Part shown: piece after piece, positions 1 to 8,387 of the stretch | Layout of the letters: every line of letters begins with the position of its first letter | Numbering within the stretch: the stretch's first letter is position 1 | Assembly: GCA_017428085.1 (NCBI GenBank) | Contig: JAFRRP010000063.1 | Span: 1-36,166, forward strand | Reading direction: 5' to 3' | Source of the DNA: Clostridia bacterium | GTDB taxonomy: Bacteria > Bacillota > Clostridia > Oscillospirales > Acutalibacteraceae | DNA: 36,166 bases | Position numbers and translations under genes: made by a program | The notes under the pieces: generated by a model | Told to the model about the DNA's origin: nothing | Database searches by the model: none | What the model saw: the letters and a program-made list of their open reading frames with translations, nothing else

Positions 1-545
<545 letters not shown>

Positions 546-582
546 TCCACAGACGCGGTTCCGTCGGAATAAATCATCGCAA

Positions 583-619
583 AGACCTCACGGGAGCGAT
601 CCCGTGAGGTCTGTTTTTT
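583..619 (+). terminator. Rho-independent terminator after ppdK
   Basis: A perfect 13-bp stem (583-595 with 600-612) is closed by a GCGA tetraloop and followed by GTTTTTTC. Confidence 0.93.
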
Positions 620-730
620 CTCTTTATGCGACCGGTTTTCGGCAAAACCGATCAAATCATACGGTTTTTTGCAAGGCTGTAACAATGCTCACCAGATTAT
701 GAAAAACTGTCGAAAAAGCAGCAACTCCGT

Positions 731-759
731 TTGACACGCCCTTTTTTCTTATGTATAAT
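731..759 (+). promoter_or_regulatory. Sigma-A promoter for the radical SAM gene
   Basis: TTGACA (731-736) and TATAAT (754-759) are both perfect consensus with a 17-bp spacer. The start codon lies 47 bases beyond the -10 box. Confidence 0.85.
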
Positions 760-805
760 CCCTCTTCAGAAATTATAATAATGAAGGAAAGAGAGTAAAG
801 GATCT

Positions 806-2206
806 ATGATCGATCTGCTGCATCAGGGAGAGAGAAAAGTCGTCCGCTTCGCCATAGAAAAGGCGTTGGAAAAGGTGGGCGCGGACAAAGAGATCACGGA
901 AAAGGACGCGGAAGCGCTCGTCAAGGTGATGGATAAAATCCTGGGCGTGTACTGGCGGCCGGAGCTGGCGGACGGCATCAAAAAGCTGGTGACCGACAAG
1001 GACGGCAAGTGGCACCATTACTTTAAGCGTATGGTGCGCAGCTGCGACAGGGACATCCTGACCAACTTTATCCTCAACGTGGGCTACGAAGGCCTGTACC
1101 GGGGCCGCAAGACCAGCGACAAGCTGGCGGAAGAAAACGACTGCAACATTCCGTGGATCATCCTGATGGACCCCACCAGCGCCTGCAACATGAAATGCAA
1201 AGGCTGCTGGGCGGCGGAATACGGTTATAAAGAAAACCTCAGCTTTGAGGTCATGGACAGAGTGTTGACCGAAGCCGAGGAGATGGGCGTACACTACGTG
1301 ATGTTTACGGGCGGCGAACCGCTGGTACGCAAGAACGACGTGCTGAAGCTGTGCGAAAACCACCCGGAGATCATGTTCCAGTGCTTCACCAACTCCACGC
1401 TGATCGACGAGGCCTTCTGCAAGGAGATGCTGCGGGTGAAAAACCTGATCATGGCCATCTCCATCGACGGCGACGAGGCCAGCAACGACGAGCGCCGCGG
1501 CGACGGCCACTACGCCAAGATCGAAAACGCCATGCGCTTGATGAAGGAGAACGGCATCCCCTTCGCGGTGTCCGTGTGCTACACCAGCAAAAACTATCTG
1601 GACGTGACCAGCGACGAATTCTTCGACAGGCTGATCGAGCGCGGCGCGTACGTGGCGTGGTATTTCCACTATATGCCCGTGGGCGCCATGGCGGTGCCGG
1701 AGCTGCTGCCCACGCCGGAGCAGCGCCTACATATGCTCAAGCGCCTGCGGGAGGTCCGCGCGGGCGAGGGCGGCAAGGAGCTGTTCTGCATCGATTTCCA
1801 GAACGACGCTGAGTTCGTGGGCGGCTGCGTGGCCGGCGGCCGGCGTTACTGCCACATCAACGCGGCGGGCTACGTGGAGCCCTGCGTGTTCATCCACTAC
1901 TCCACCGCCAACGTGAACGAAATGAGCTTTCTGGAATGCATGCAGCAGCCGCTGTTCAAAAAATACCACGAGAACCACCCGTTCAACGAGAACCACCTGC
2001 GCCCCTGCCCCATGCTGGAGAACCCGGAGGTGCTCAACCGGATGGTGAAGGAATCCGGCGCGGTCTCCACCGACCACGAGGCGCCGGAGGGCGTGGACAC
2101 TCTCACCACCCGCTGCCTGCCCTACGCCAAAAACTGGGCCCCGAGCGCAGACACGGCCTGGGACAAAATTCAGGAAAACAAACAGGCCAAGGCGGCCGTC
2201 TGCTGA
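806..2206 (+). CDS. Radical SAM protein with SPASM-like C-terminus
   Basis: A 466-residue radical SAM enzyme of unknown substrate. The cluster-binding motif CxxxCxxC is at C127, C131 and C134 (SACNMKCKGCW), followed by the SAM-contacting GGEP motif (MFTGGEPLV). The C-terminal third has a cysteine pattern (GGCVAGGRRYCHI, YVEPCVF, LRPCP) like a SPASM/Twitch auxiliary Fe-S domain. SPASM enzymes often modify peptides or mature enzymes, but no precursor peptide gene is visible nearby. About 115 residues of helical sequence precede the core. AAAGGA lies only 3 bases from the chosen ATG and AAGGA lies 17 bases upstream, so the start is plausible but not certain. It stands alone between a consensus promoter and a terminator. 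Confidence 0.88.
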   Translation: MIDLLHQGERKVVRFAIEKALEKVGADKEITEKDAEALVKVMDKILGVYWRPELADGIKKLVTDKDGKWHHYFKRMVRSCDRDILTNFILNVGYEGLYRGRKTSDKLAEENDCNIPWIILMDPTSACNMKCKGCWAAEYGYKENLSFEVMDRVLTEAEEMGVHYVMFTGGEPLVRKNDVLKLCENHPEIMFQCFTNSTLIDEAFCKEMLRVKNLIMAISIDGDEASNDERRGDGHYAKIENAMRLMKENGIPFAVSVCYTSKNYLDVTSDEFFDRLIERGAYVAWYFHYMPVGAMAVPELLPTPEQRLHMLKRLREVRAGEGGKELFCIDFQNDAEFVGGCVAGGRRYCHINAAGYVEPCVFIHYSTANVNEMSFLECMQQPLFKKYHENHPFNENHLRPCPMLENPEVLNRMVKESGAVSTDHEAPEGVDTLTTRCLPYAKNWAPSADTAWDKIQENKQAKAAVC

Positions 2207-2228
2207 CCGCTTGCCGATACAAGACGCG

Positions 2229-2262
2229 CCGACCGCCCCGTTTAACGGGACGGTCGGTTTTT
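2229..2262 (+). terminator. Terminator after the radical SAM gene
   Basis: The stem CCGACCG (2229-2235) pairs with CGGTCGG (2251-2257). An inner CCCG/CGGG extension follows one mismatch, and TTTTT follows the stem. Confidence 0.85.
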
Positions 2263-2324
2263 ACGTGAAAAATGGATCCTGCGATATGTTGGTAGCGCGG
2301 CGCCTCAACGAACTGCAAATTCGT

Positions 2325-3176
2325 CTATTCCTCCGCATCCGTCGAACCCCGTTCGGCAAGGTGCGCGTTCAGCACGGCGCCGACCAGGAATATCCGGAAG
2401 CAGATATACACGAAAAACAGCAGCAGCGCCACGGCGGTAAGGCTGCCGTAAAACGAGTGATAGATATTGCTGCCCGTACTGTAAACGGAAAAGATCAGCG
2501 AGAATACCGTTGCCGCCGTGGAAGCCGCCAGCGCGCCGGGCAGCTGCCGCAAATACTTCCGTTTGCCGTAGGGAGCCACCGTGTAGATCAGCGCAAAAAC
2601 CGGCGCGCCCACGGCGATCATTGCCAGTCGGTTTCCCAACGACGTCCATACGCCGGGCAGCCGCAACGCGCCGAACAGCCCCGCGACCAACTCCTCCGCG
2701 GTGTGCCTGCGCACGATCAGCAGCAACAACGTCCCCAGCAGGAGCACCATGCCTGCCGTAAAGGCCAGCGAACGCAGCGTGAGCCCCACAAAACTGCGTT
2801 TTTCCTCCTGGCCGTATATGGCGTTCAGCGACAGGATCAGCGCTTTGGTCAGCTTTGTGGCGGCCCACAGCAGGAACACGCAGGACAGGGAGAACACGGA
2901 AACTCGGGCGGCGTAAGCCTCCCGGATCAGCGAGCCGAGCAGCGGCGACAGCGCCTCCGGCGCCAGACCGGCGACGCTCCTGACGAGCTCCTCCGCGGTG
3001 ATACCGGTAAGGGGAAGCAGCGAGCACAGCAGGATCAACAGCGGGATCATGGACAAAAACAGATAAAAGGAAAGCCCCGCGGCGTTCGCGGCGACCTTCC
3101 TTTGTCCGATCCGGTCGGTAACGGCCAGGATCTCTTTCACGATCCGGTTTTCTTTCAGCGTTTCAACGAGCTTCAA
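2325..3176 (-). CDS. YihY/BrkB-family inner membrane protein
   Basis: A 283-residue integral membrane protein of the YihY/BrkB (formerly RNase BN) family. Family features are the N-terminal RKVAANAAGLSFYLFLSMIPLLI, where the first hydrophobic segment follows an amphipathic helix, and the later AATKLTKALILSLNAIYG. About six membrane segments are visible. Function is unknown; older ribonuclease annotations of this family are not supported. The start is TTG at 3176-3174, whose last two bases form part of the upstream ACT gene's TGA stop (TTGA overlap), so the two are probably translationally coupled. There is a GGAGG about 12 bases upstream and a closer GGAGA. It is the last gene of the paaK-ACT-yihY run. 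Confidence 0.88.
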   Translation of the reverse strand: MKLVETLKENRIVKEILAVTDRIGQRKVAANAAGLSFYLFLSMIPLLILLCSLLPLTGITAEELVRSVAGLAPEALSPLLGSLIREAYAARVSVFSLSCVFLLWAATKLTKALILSLNAIYGQEEKRSFVGLTLRSLAFTAGMVLLLGTLLLLIVRRHTAEELVAGLFGALRLPGVWTSLGNRLAMIAVGAPVFALIYTVAPYGKRKYLRQLPGALAASTAATVFSLIFSVYSTGSNIYHSFYGSLTAVALLLFFVYICFRIFLVGAVLNAHLAERGSTDAEE

Positions 3177-3607
3177 ATCTCCGTGATCTCCTCCTGCGTC
3201 AGCGGCTTCAGCCCGTGGGCCACCAGCGCGGCCTCGGCGGTCTTGGTGTCCGTCACGCGGAAGATCATATACGCGCGGGACGGATCGTTGCTGCCAAGGC
3301 AGGAATACATGTAAATGATGTTGACGTCCGCCTCGTTAAAGACGTTCAGCAGCTTGTTGAGGCCGCCGGGCTCGTCCGGCACCGCAAAAGCCAGCACGTG
3401 CGAGAACTTGGAAATAAAGGAAGCGTTGCGCAGCACGTTGGCGGCTTCGTAGATATCGTCAACGATGATCCGCGCGATACCGAAGTCGTTGGTCTCCGCC
3501 AGCGACAGCGCCCGCATATCGATGTTGTTTGCCGCCAGCAAAGCGGTCATCTCGCTCAGCTTGCCGGGCTTGTTTTCCAAAAAAACAGAAATCTGCTTGA
3601 TACTCAT
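3173..3607 (-). CDS. Tandem ACT-domain protein
   Basis: A 144-residue protein made of two ACT domains (about residues 4-70 and 72-140), beginning KQISVFLENKPGKLSEM, a classic ACT strand-helix start. The second domain begins HVLAFAVPDEPGGLNKLL. ACT domains bind amino acids and regulate metabolic enzymes. Genes of this type often sit next to PaaK-type ligases in anaerobes, so an amino-acid-sensing role in aromatic amino acid or arylacetate metabolism is inferred. AGGAGG lies 5 bases before the ATG. It starts 111 bases downstream of paaK and its stop overlaps the yihY start. Confidence 0.9.
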   Translation of the reverse strand: MSIKQISVFLENKPGKLSEMTALLAANNIDMRALSLAETNDFGIARIIVDDIYEAANVLRNASFISKFSHVLAFAVPDEPGGLNKLLNVFNEADVNIIYMYSCLGSNDPSRAYMIFRVTDTKTAEAALVAHGLKPLTQEEITEI

Positions 3608-3620
3608 GTTATCCTCCTGA

Positions 3621-3718
3621 TGCAGTTTTGAGTGTTGATTTTTGAATGTTGAGAAAACGCAGGATAACGGTTCCTTCTGAGTCCCGGTCGGTCTCCGATC
3701 TTACGACTCACGACTGAA
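3621..3718. repeat. Short tandem repeats between paaK and the ACT gene
   Basis: The spacer holds two imperfect copies of a 13-14 bp unit (TTTTGAGTGTTGA, 3626-3638, then TTTTTGAATGTTGA, 3639-3652). It ends with CTTACGACTCACGACT (3700-3715), the reverse complement of a motif found again at about 31741-31770. No gene is seen here. Confidence 0.55.
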
Positions 3719-5020
3719 TTATATCTTTCGCTTATCAATGACGCGGACGGCCTTGCCCTCGCTGCGGGCGATGGTCTTCGGCGCCACCAGCGTCACCTTG
3801 GCGGAAAGCCCCAGCATGGAACGCAGGCCTTCCACCAGCGTGCGCTGCATCTTCTGGATGTCGCCGATGTCGTCGGTGAACATCTCCGGCGTCATTTCCA
3901 CCTGCACGTCCAGCGTGTCGGTGTTGTTCACGCGGTCCACAATGATCTGATAGTTGGCGGCGTAGCCGTTGTTGATGAGCACGGTTTCGATCTGGCTGGG
4001 GAACACGTTGACGCCGCGGATGATCAGCATATCGTCCGTGCGGCCCTTCGGCTTACCCATGCGCACATGCGTCCGTCCGCAGGGGCAGGGCTCTCGCGTG
4101 AGCGTGCAGATGTCGCGGGTGCGGTAGCGCAGCAGCGGGAAGGCCTCCTTATCCAGCGCGGTGAACACCAGCTCGCCCTGCGCGCCGTCCGGCAGTACCT
4201 CCCCGGTCTCCGGGTCGATGATCTCCGCGATGAAATGGTCCTCGTTGATATGCATGCCGTTCTGGGCGGAGCACTCGAACGCCACGCCGGGGCCGGAAAG
4301 CTCCGTCAGCCCGTAGATATCGTAGGCCTTGATGCCCAGCGTCTTTTCGATGTCGCGGCGCATCTCCTCGCTCCACGCCTCCGCGCCGAAAATACCGGCC
4401 TTCAGCGGGATATCGTCGGGACCGTAGCCCATCTCCTTCATGCGCTCGCCCAAATACGCCGCGTAGCTGGGGGTGCAGCAGAGGATCGTCGCCTGCAGGT
4501 CCATGATGAACATGATCTGCCGGTCGGTATTGCCGGAACTGATGGGGACGGTCAGACAGCCAGCCTTGTGGCTGCCGCCGTGCAGCCCCATGCCGCCGGT
4601 GAACAGACCGTAGCCGTAGGCCACGTGGCAGACATCTTCCGCCGTGCCGCCCGCCGCCGTGATGGCCCGGGCGCAGCAGTCCTCCCACAGGTCCACATCG
4701 TGCTGGGTATAGAACGCCACTACCCGCTTGCCGGTGGTGCCGGAGGTGGAGTGGATGCGCACGCAGTCTTTCAGCGGCGCGCCCATCAGCCCGTAGGGAT
4801 AGGCCTCACGCAGGTCCGCCTTGCTTAAGAACGGGAGCTTATGCAGGTCGTCGATCGAACGGACGTCGTCGGGCGTCAGTCCCTTTTCCTCCATCTTTTT
4901 GCGGTAGTACGGCACGTTGTCCCATACGCGGCGCACCTGTTTCACCAGCCGTTCGTTTTGCAGCCGTATCATCTCTTCCCGCGGCGCGCATTCGATCTCG
5001 GGCTGGAAATATCGTTCCAT
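3719..5020 (-). CDS. paaK: Phenylacetate-CoA ligase family protein (PaaK type)
   Basis: A 433-residue adenylate-forming enzyme that activates phenylacetate or a related aryl acid with ATP and CoA. Motifs in order are IHSTSGTTGKRVVAFYTQ (phosphate-binding loop), DIYGLTELSGPGVAFEC, the RYRTRDICTLTREPCPCGRTH segment with paired cysteines, GRTDDMLIIRGVNVFPSQIE, and a C-terminal RSEGKAVRVIDKR carrying the likely catalytic lysine. The frame is open further upstream, but MERYFQPEIE is the family's usual N-terminus and AAAGGAG lies about 12 bases before that ATG. The longer start would place this Shine-Dalgarno site inside the coding region. With the ACT protein it probably serves in aromatic amino acid fermentation. 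Substrate is inferred from family only. Confidence 0.92.
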   Translation of the reverse strand: MERYFQPEIECAPREEMIRLQNERLVKQVRRVWDNVPYYRKKMEEKGLTPDDVRSIDDLHKLPFLSKADLREAYPYGLMGAPLKDCVRIHSTSGTTGKRVVAFYTQHDVDLWEDCCARAITAAGGTAEDVCHVAYGYGLFTGGMGLHGGSHKAGCLTVPISSGNTDRQIMFIMDLQATILCCTPSYAAYLGERMKEMGYGPDDIPLKAGIFGAEAWSEEMRRDIEKTLGIKAYDIYGLTELSGPGVAFECSAQNGMHINEDHFIAEIIDPETGEVLPDGAQGELVFTALDKEAFPLLRYRTRDICTLTREPCPCGRTHVRMGKPKGRTDDMLIIRGVNVFPSQIETVLINNGYAANYQIIVDRVNNTDTLDVQVEMTPEMFTDDIGDIQKMQRTLVEGLRSMLGLSAKVTLVAPKTIARSEGKAVRVIDKRKI

Positions 5021-5069
5021 CGATTCTTCACACTCCTTTAGTTTATCCATTGACGCAGTTATTGATACC

Positions 5070-5098
5070 ATTATAATAAAAGGACAGGCTTTGTTCAA
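5070..5098 (-). promoter_or_regulatory. Promoter for the paaK operon
   Basis: On the minus strand, TTGAAC (5098-5093), a 17-bp spacer and a perfect TATAAT (5075-5070) lie about 50 bases before the paaK start. Confidence 0.8.
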
Positions 5099-5204
5099 GA
5101 ACATTTTACAGATTATCGGTGAAAAATACTAATCGGTACGTTGAATTTCCATGATGGAATTTAGCTTTTTTTATGCGTCCGCTTTTATTTTTTTATTCTA
5201 TCTC

Positions 5205-5233
5205 TTGACAAAAAAGGCCGCATGCTTTATAAT
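5205..5233 (+). promoter_or_regulatory. tRNA operon promoter
   Basis: Perfect TTGACA (5205-5210) and TATAAT (5228-5233) with a 17-bp spacer, 41 bases ahead of tRNA-His. Confidence 0.9.
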
Positions 5234-5273
5234 ATGGCAAGTGTCACACAGACAGCGTTGTGGCCGCGTATGC

Positions 5274-5351
5274 GGTGGGTATAGCTCAGTTGGTTAGAGT
5301 GCCAGGTTGTGGCCCTGGAGGTCATCGGTTCGACCCCGATTACCCACCCCA
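5274..5351 (+). tRNA. tRNA-His (GUG)
   Basis: A cloverleaf with the encoded extra G-1 (5274) opposite C73, the hallmark of tRNA-His. The acceptor stem is GTGGGTA (5275-5281) with TACCCAC (5341-5347). The anticodon loop TTGTGGC carries GTG. The T-loop is GGTTCGACC, and CCA is encoded at 5349-5351. Confidence 0.97.
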
Positions 5352-5435
5352 CTTGATCGCAAGGTCAGCCGATCTTGCGATTTTCTTTTATCGGTTTGCC
5401 GCGGACAAAGTTTCTCCGGCAGGCCGCTATACCGT

Positions 5436-5510
5436 TGGGGAGTCGTCAAGCGGTAAGACACAGCACTTTGACTGCTGTATGCGTGGGTTCGAATCCCGCC
5501 TCCCCAGCCA
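5436..5510 (+). tRNA. tRNA-Gln (UUG)
   Basis: The acceptor TGGGGAG (5436-5442) pairs with CTCCCCA (5500-5506). The anticodon stem CAGCA/TGCTG closes the loop CTTTGAC with anticodon TTG. The T-loop is GGTTCGAATCC and CCA is encoded. It lies 84 bases after tRNA-His with no second promoter visible, so the two are likely co-transcribed. Confidence 0.97.
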
Positions 5511-5512
5511 GC

Positions 5513-5549
5513 AAAAACGCGTGATTTGTCTACCAAATCACGCGTTTTT
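5513..5549 (+). terminator. Terminator of the His-Gln tRNA operon
   Basis: A 16-bp stem (5513-5528 with 5534-5549) with loop TCTAC; the 3' arm itself ends in five Ts. Because the 5' arm begins with As, it would also work in the opposite direction. Confidence 0.9.
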
Positions 5550-5550
5550 G

Positions 5551-5737
5551 AACGATGTGTTCCGCTTTCGCGGAACGTGATACGCCCTTCGGGCGTGATG
5601 CTTGCTTTGCAAGTGATGTGCGCTTCGCGCGTGTAAAGCGGAACACATCACATCACTGCGATCGCAGGGAGCAGCATCACTTTTGCCGCTTGCGGCAAAA
5701 ACATCACTTGCGCCATCGGCGCAAATGGCGCTTTACA
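5551..5737. repeat. Array of seven short hairpins with GAT/ATC-type spacers
   Basis: Seven consecutive palindromes fill the gap between the tRNA terminator and the GH39 gene: 5559-5576 (GTTCCGC/GCGGAAC), 5582-5596 (ACGCCC/GGGCGT), 5601-5613 (CTTGC/GCAAG), 5620-5630 (GCGC/GCGC), 5656-5667 (CTGCGATCGCAG), 5681-5700 (TTTTGCCG/CGGCAAAA) and 5708-5724 (TTGCGCC/GGCGCAA). The loops are mostly 3-4 bases. In the left half the units are separated by GTGAT-like words; in the right half by the complement ATCAC. A 15-bp inverted repeat (5554-5568 with 5635-5649) encloses the first four. No coding potential is credible here. Confidence 0.8.
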
Positions 5738-5760
5738 AGCATCTGCGAATATGGTATCAT
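5732..5760 (+). promoter_or_regulatory. Promoter for the GH39-like/deacetylase pair
   Basis: TTTACA (5732-5737), a 17-bp spacer and TATCAT (5755-5760). The -35 box lies at the very edge of the hairpin array. Confidence 0.65.
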
Positions 5761-5794
5761 CGAAACAACAGATAATCATTACGAAGGTGATAAA

Positions 5795-7099
5795 ATGGAA
5801 TCCATAACGATCGATCACGGTACGGGGCAGCGGCCCATCCGGCCCCTGAACGGCGTCAACGGCGGGCCGGTGACGCACAATTTCCGGCGCGACGCAAAAA
5901 AGCTGTTTTCCGAAGCGCATATCCCGTATTGCCGCCTGCACGATACCGAAGGCACGCTGGGCGGCGGTAAATTCGTGGATATCCGCAATATCTTCCCCAT
6001 CTGGGAGCTGGACGAAAACGATCCGAAGTCCTACGATTTCGAGTTTACCGACGAATACCTGCGCTGCATCGACGACTGCGGCGCGCAGGCGTTCTACCGA
6101 CTGGGGGAGACCATCGACCACGGCTATCTCAAGGCCCACGTCCACCCGCCCAGGGACGCCGCCAAGTGGGCGCGCATCTGCGCCAATATCGTGCGGCATT
6201 ATAACGAAGGCTGGGCGGACGGCTATCACTACGGCATCCGGTACTGGGAGATCTGGAACGAGCCGGAAAACCCGCCCATGTGGACGGGCACGCAGGCGGA
6301 GTTCTTTGACCTCTACCGTGAGACCTCCAATTTGCTGAAGCGGGAGTTCTCCGGCATCAAGGTGGGCGGGTACGCCTCCTGCGGGGTTTACGCGGCGTTT
6401 GACGACAATGCCGACGATTTCTTCCGTTCGTTCCTCACGTGGTTCGACGATTTCCTTGCCTTTGTCAAGGCGCCGGAGACTGCTTCGCCGCTGGATTTCT
6501 TCTCCTGGCATATCTATTCCTCCGACCCGGCGCAGGTGCTTGCCCACGCGCGCTACTGCCGTGAAAAGCTGGACGCCGCCGGTTTCAAAAAGACGGAAGC
6601 CATCCTTGACGAGTGGAACTGGGCGGGGAAGGACATGTTTGAACGGATGCGCGATATGACCGGCGCGTCCTTTACCGCCGACGTGATGTGCCGCCTGCAG
6701 GCGTCCGACGACGTAGACGTGGCCTGCTATTACGACGCGCAGCCGGATCAGGCCTACGGCGGGCTGTTCCTCCGTCATACGGATACGCCCTCCCGGACGT
6801 ATTACGCCGTCAAGGCGTTCGGCCAATTGCGGGCGCTTGGCGCGCAGGCGGATATCGCCGCCGACACCGATCTGGCGGTCGCCGCCGCTGCGGACGGGAC
6901 CCGCCGCAGGGTCGTCGTTGCGAACTATGAAAAGGAGAGCAGGGAAGTCCGGCTGTCTTTCCCGGGCGCGAAAACCGTGCGCCTGTATCTGCTGGACGAG
7001 CGGCACGACCTTTCGCTGATCGCCCAGGCGCCCTGCGGGGAGATCGTTACCGTAAGCGCAAAAAATACGGTCCTGCTGGCGGAAGCGGAGGACCGTTGA
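5795..7099 (+). CDS. GH39-like glycoside hydrolase (beta-xylosidase type)
   Basis: A 434-residue TIM-barrel glycosidase resembling GH39 beta-xylosidases, which remove beta-linked xylose or related sugars from oligosaccharides. The acid/base glutamate sits in YWEIWNEPE (E156) and the probable nucleophile in AILDEWNW (E273), the usual GH-A clan spacing. The N-terminus has the family's RPLNGVNGGP turn and YCRLHDTEG. A C-terminal beta-rich part (about residues 350-434) follows the barrel. There is no signal peptide, so it probably acts inside the cell on imported oligosaccharides. AAGGTGA lies 5 bases before this ATG; the frame is open upstream but only through the hairpin array. It is followed after 34 bases by a deacetylase gene. 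Confidence 0.85.
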   Translation: MESITIDHGTGQRPIRPLNGVNGGPVTHNFRRDAKKLFSEAHIPYCRLHDTEGTLGGGKFVDIRNIFPIWELDENDPKSYDFEFTDEYLRCIDDCGAQAFYRLGETIDHGYLKAHVHPPRDAAKWARICANIVRHYNEGWADGYHYGIRYWEIWNEPENPPMWTGTQAEFFDLYRETSNLLKREFSGIKVGGYASCGVYAAFDDNADDFFRSFLTWFDDFLAFVKAPETASPLDFFSWHIYSSDPAQVLAHARYCREKLDAAGFKKTEAILDEWNWAGKDMFERMRDMTGASFTADVMCRLQASDDVDVACYYDAQPDQAYGGLFLRHTDTPSRTYYAVKAFGQLRALGAQADIAADTDLAVAAAADGTRRRVVVANYEKESREVRLSFPGAKTVRLYLLDERHDLSLIAQAPCGEIVTVSAKNTVLLAEAEDR

Positions 7100-7133
7100 A
7101 AAGACGGGCGACAAAGAGAAGGAGAAAGACGGA

Positions 7134-7994
7134 ATGAGCTATTTCCATATGCGTTTTCCGGGCGGAAAAACGAAGGCGGTCACGTTCAGCTATGACGACG
7201 GCGTGGCGCAGGATCTGCGTCTGGCGGCGCTGACGGAGCGATACGGGATCAAATGCACCTTCAATATCAACAGCGCGTTCGTGGCGGAAACGCCCGGCGG
7301 CGGAAAGCTGACCTACGCGCAGATCAAAGAGCAGCTTCTGGCGAAGGGGCACGAGGCGGCGATCCACGGGGAGTACCACCTGGCGCCGGGGTCCTCCCGC
7401 ACCCTCGTGGGGCTTCGCGACGCGTTGAATTGCCGCCTGCAGCTGGAACAGAATCTCGGCGTGATCATCCGCGGCATGGCGTATCCCAACAGCGGCGTGA
7501 CGCGCTTTACCGGCGGTTCCGACTATGAGACCGTACGGCGCTACCTGCAGGATATCGGCGTCGTGTACGCCCGTTCGCTGGGCGGCGACAACAACGGCTT
7601 TCTGCTGCCGGAGGACTGGTATCGCTGGATCCCAACGGCACACCACGACAATCCGCACGTGCTGGACTGGGCGAGGGAATTTGTTGATCTGCGGGTCGAT
7701 GAAGCGTATATCGACAACCGGTATCCGCGGCTGTTCTACCTGTGGGGCCACAGCTACGAATTCGACGTTCACGACAACTGGGATCACATCGAAGAGCTTT
7801 GCGGGCTGCTCGGCGGGAAAGAGGACGTCTGGTACGCGACGAACATGGAGATCTGGGAATATACGAACGCGTTCCGTTCGCTGGTCTTCAGTGCGGACGG
7901 AACACGCGTTTACAACCCCACCCTGCGGGAGCTGTGTTTTGAAACGGAAACGCAGCCGTATCAGCTGCGGCCGGGGGAGATCATTTCTTTATAA
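7134..7994 (+). CDS. Polysaccharide deacetylase (NodB/CE4-like) family protein
   Basis: A 286-residue protein with NodB-homology motifs: TFSYDDG (D21, D22) for motif 1, and HGEYH (H78, H82), which fits the metal-binding HxxxH of motif 2. YPNSGVTRF resembles the later RxPY-type motif, and LFYLWGHSYEF is the conserved end of the domain. Such enzymes remove N- or O-acetyl groups from sugars using a divalent metal. No signal peptide is present, so like its neighbour it is probably cytoplasmic, which fits oligosaccharide rather than cell-wall deacetylation (inference). AAGGAG lies about 10 bases before the ATG. It likely forms a two-gene operon with the GH39-like gene. Confidence 0.85.
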   Translation: MSYFHMRFPGGKTKAVTFSYDDGVAQDLRLAALTERYGIKCTFNINSAFVAETPGGGKLTYAQIKEQLLAKGHEAAIHGEYHLAPGSSRTLVGLRDALNCRLQLEQNLGVIIRGMAYPNSGVTRFTGGSDYETVRRYLQDIGVVYARSLGGDNNGFLLPEDWYRWIPTAHHDNPHVLDWAREFVDLRVDEAYIDNRYPRLFYLWGHSYEFDVHDNWDHIEELCGLLGGKEDVWYATNMEIWEYTNAFRSLVFSADGTRVYNPTLRELCFETETQPYQLRPGEIISL

Positions 7995-8018
7995 TTATTA
8001 TAATATTTTATTTATGTT

Positions 8019-8315
8019 TCATCCTTGGGGCGGTTCCGGGGGCGCGATCCTTTCGCGCAGCTCACGGAACCGCTCCAGCGCGTTGTAAACGCCGTCCTCG
8101 GACAGCACGCCGCGCTTCAGGTCGGGCGGCAGCAGTCCCTTTTCGTCCGCCGCGAAATCGGTTTTCCACGCTTTGCCGGTGTAGTATTTCTCCAATGCGC
8201 GCAGGTCCTTTTGCGCGGCGTCGTAGGCCGCCAGCGCCTCTTCCGTTTGCTGTGCCGCGGCGTTCACCCGGTCCAGCATCTGCTCATATTTCGAAATGCG
8301 TTCCTCGCTCGTCAT
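8019..8315 (-). CDS. DUF4298 family protein
   Basis: A 98-residue acidic helical protein matching DUF4298, a small uncharacterised family of Firmicutes. The C-terminal LPPDLKRGVLSEDGVYNAL is the family signature. The N-terminal 55 residues look like a coiled coil. A TTG two codons upstream is possible, but AAGGAAG is 7 bases from the ATG at 8315 and only 1-2 bases from the TTG, so the ATG is chosen. Function unknown. It is convergent with the deacetylase gene. Confidence 0.8.
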   Translation of the reverse strand: MTSEERISKYEQMLDRVNAAAQQTEEALAAYDAAQKDLRALEKYYTGKAWKTDFAADEKGLLPPDLKRGVLSEDGVYNALERFRELRERIAPPEPPQG

Positions 8316-8387
8316 GGCCAAACTTCCTTCCGTCCCATCCGTATTATCTCTAATCGCGTCGATCTTCCGGCGCGTCCCGATCGCCTT

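Noticed and set aside
2211..3314. A 367-codon plus-strand open frame opposite yihY
   Set aside because: Extremely Gln/Arg-rich, antisense to a clear YihY protein, and it starts inside the radical SAM gene's terminator region.
5551..5737. CRISPR array
   Set aside because: The repeated parts are only about five bases, the intervening units are palindromes, and there are no cas genes.
5648..7114. A 488-codon minus-strand open frame opposite the GH39-like gene
   Set aside because: Same kind of shadow: no ribosome site, compositionally odd protein, and it runs into the hairpin array.
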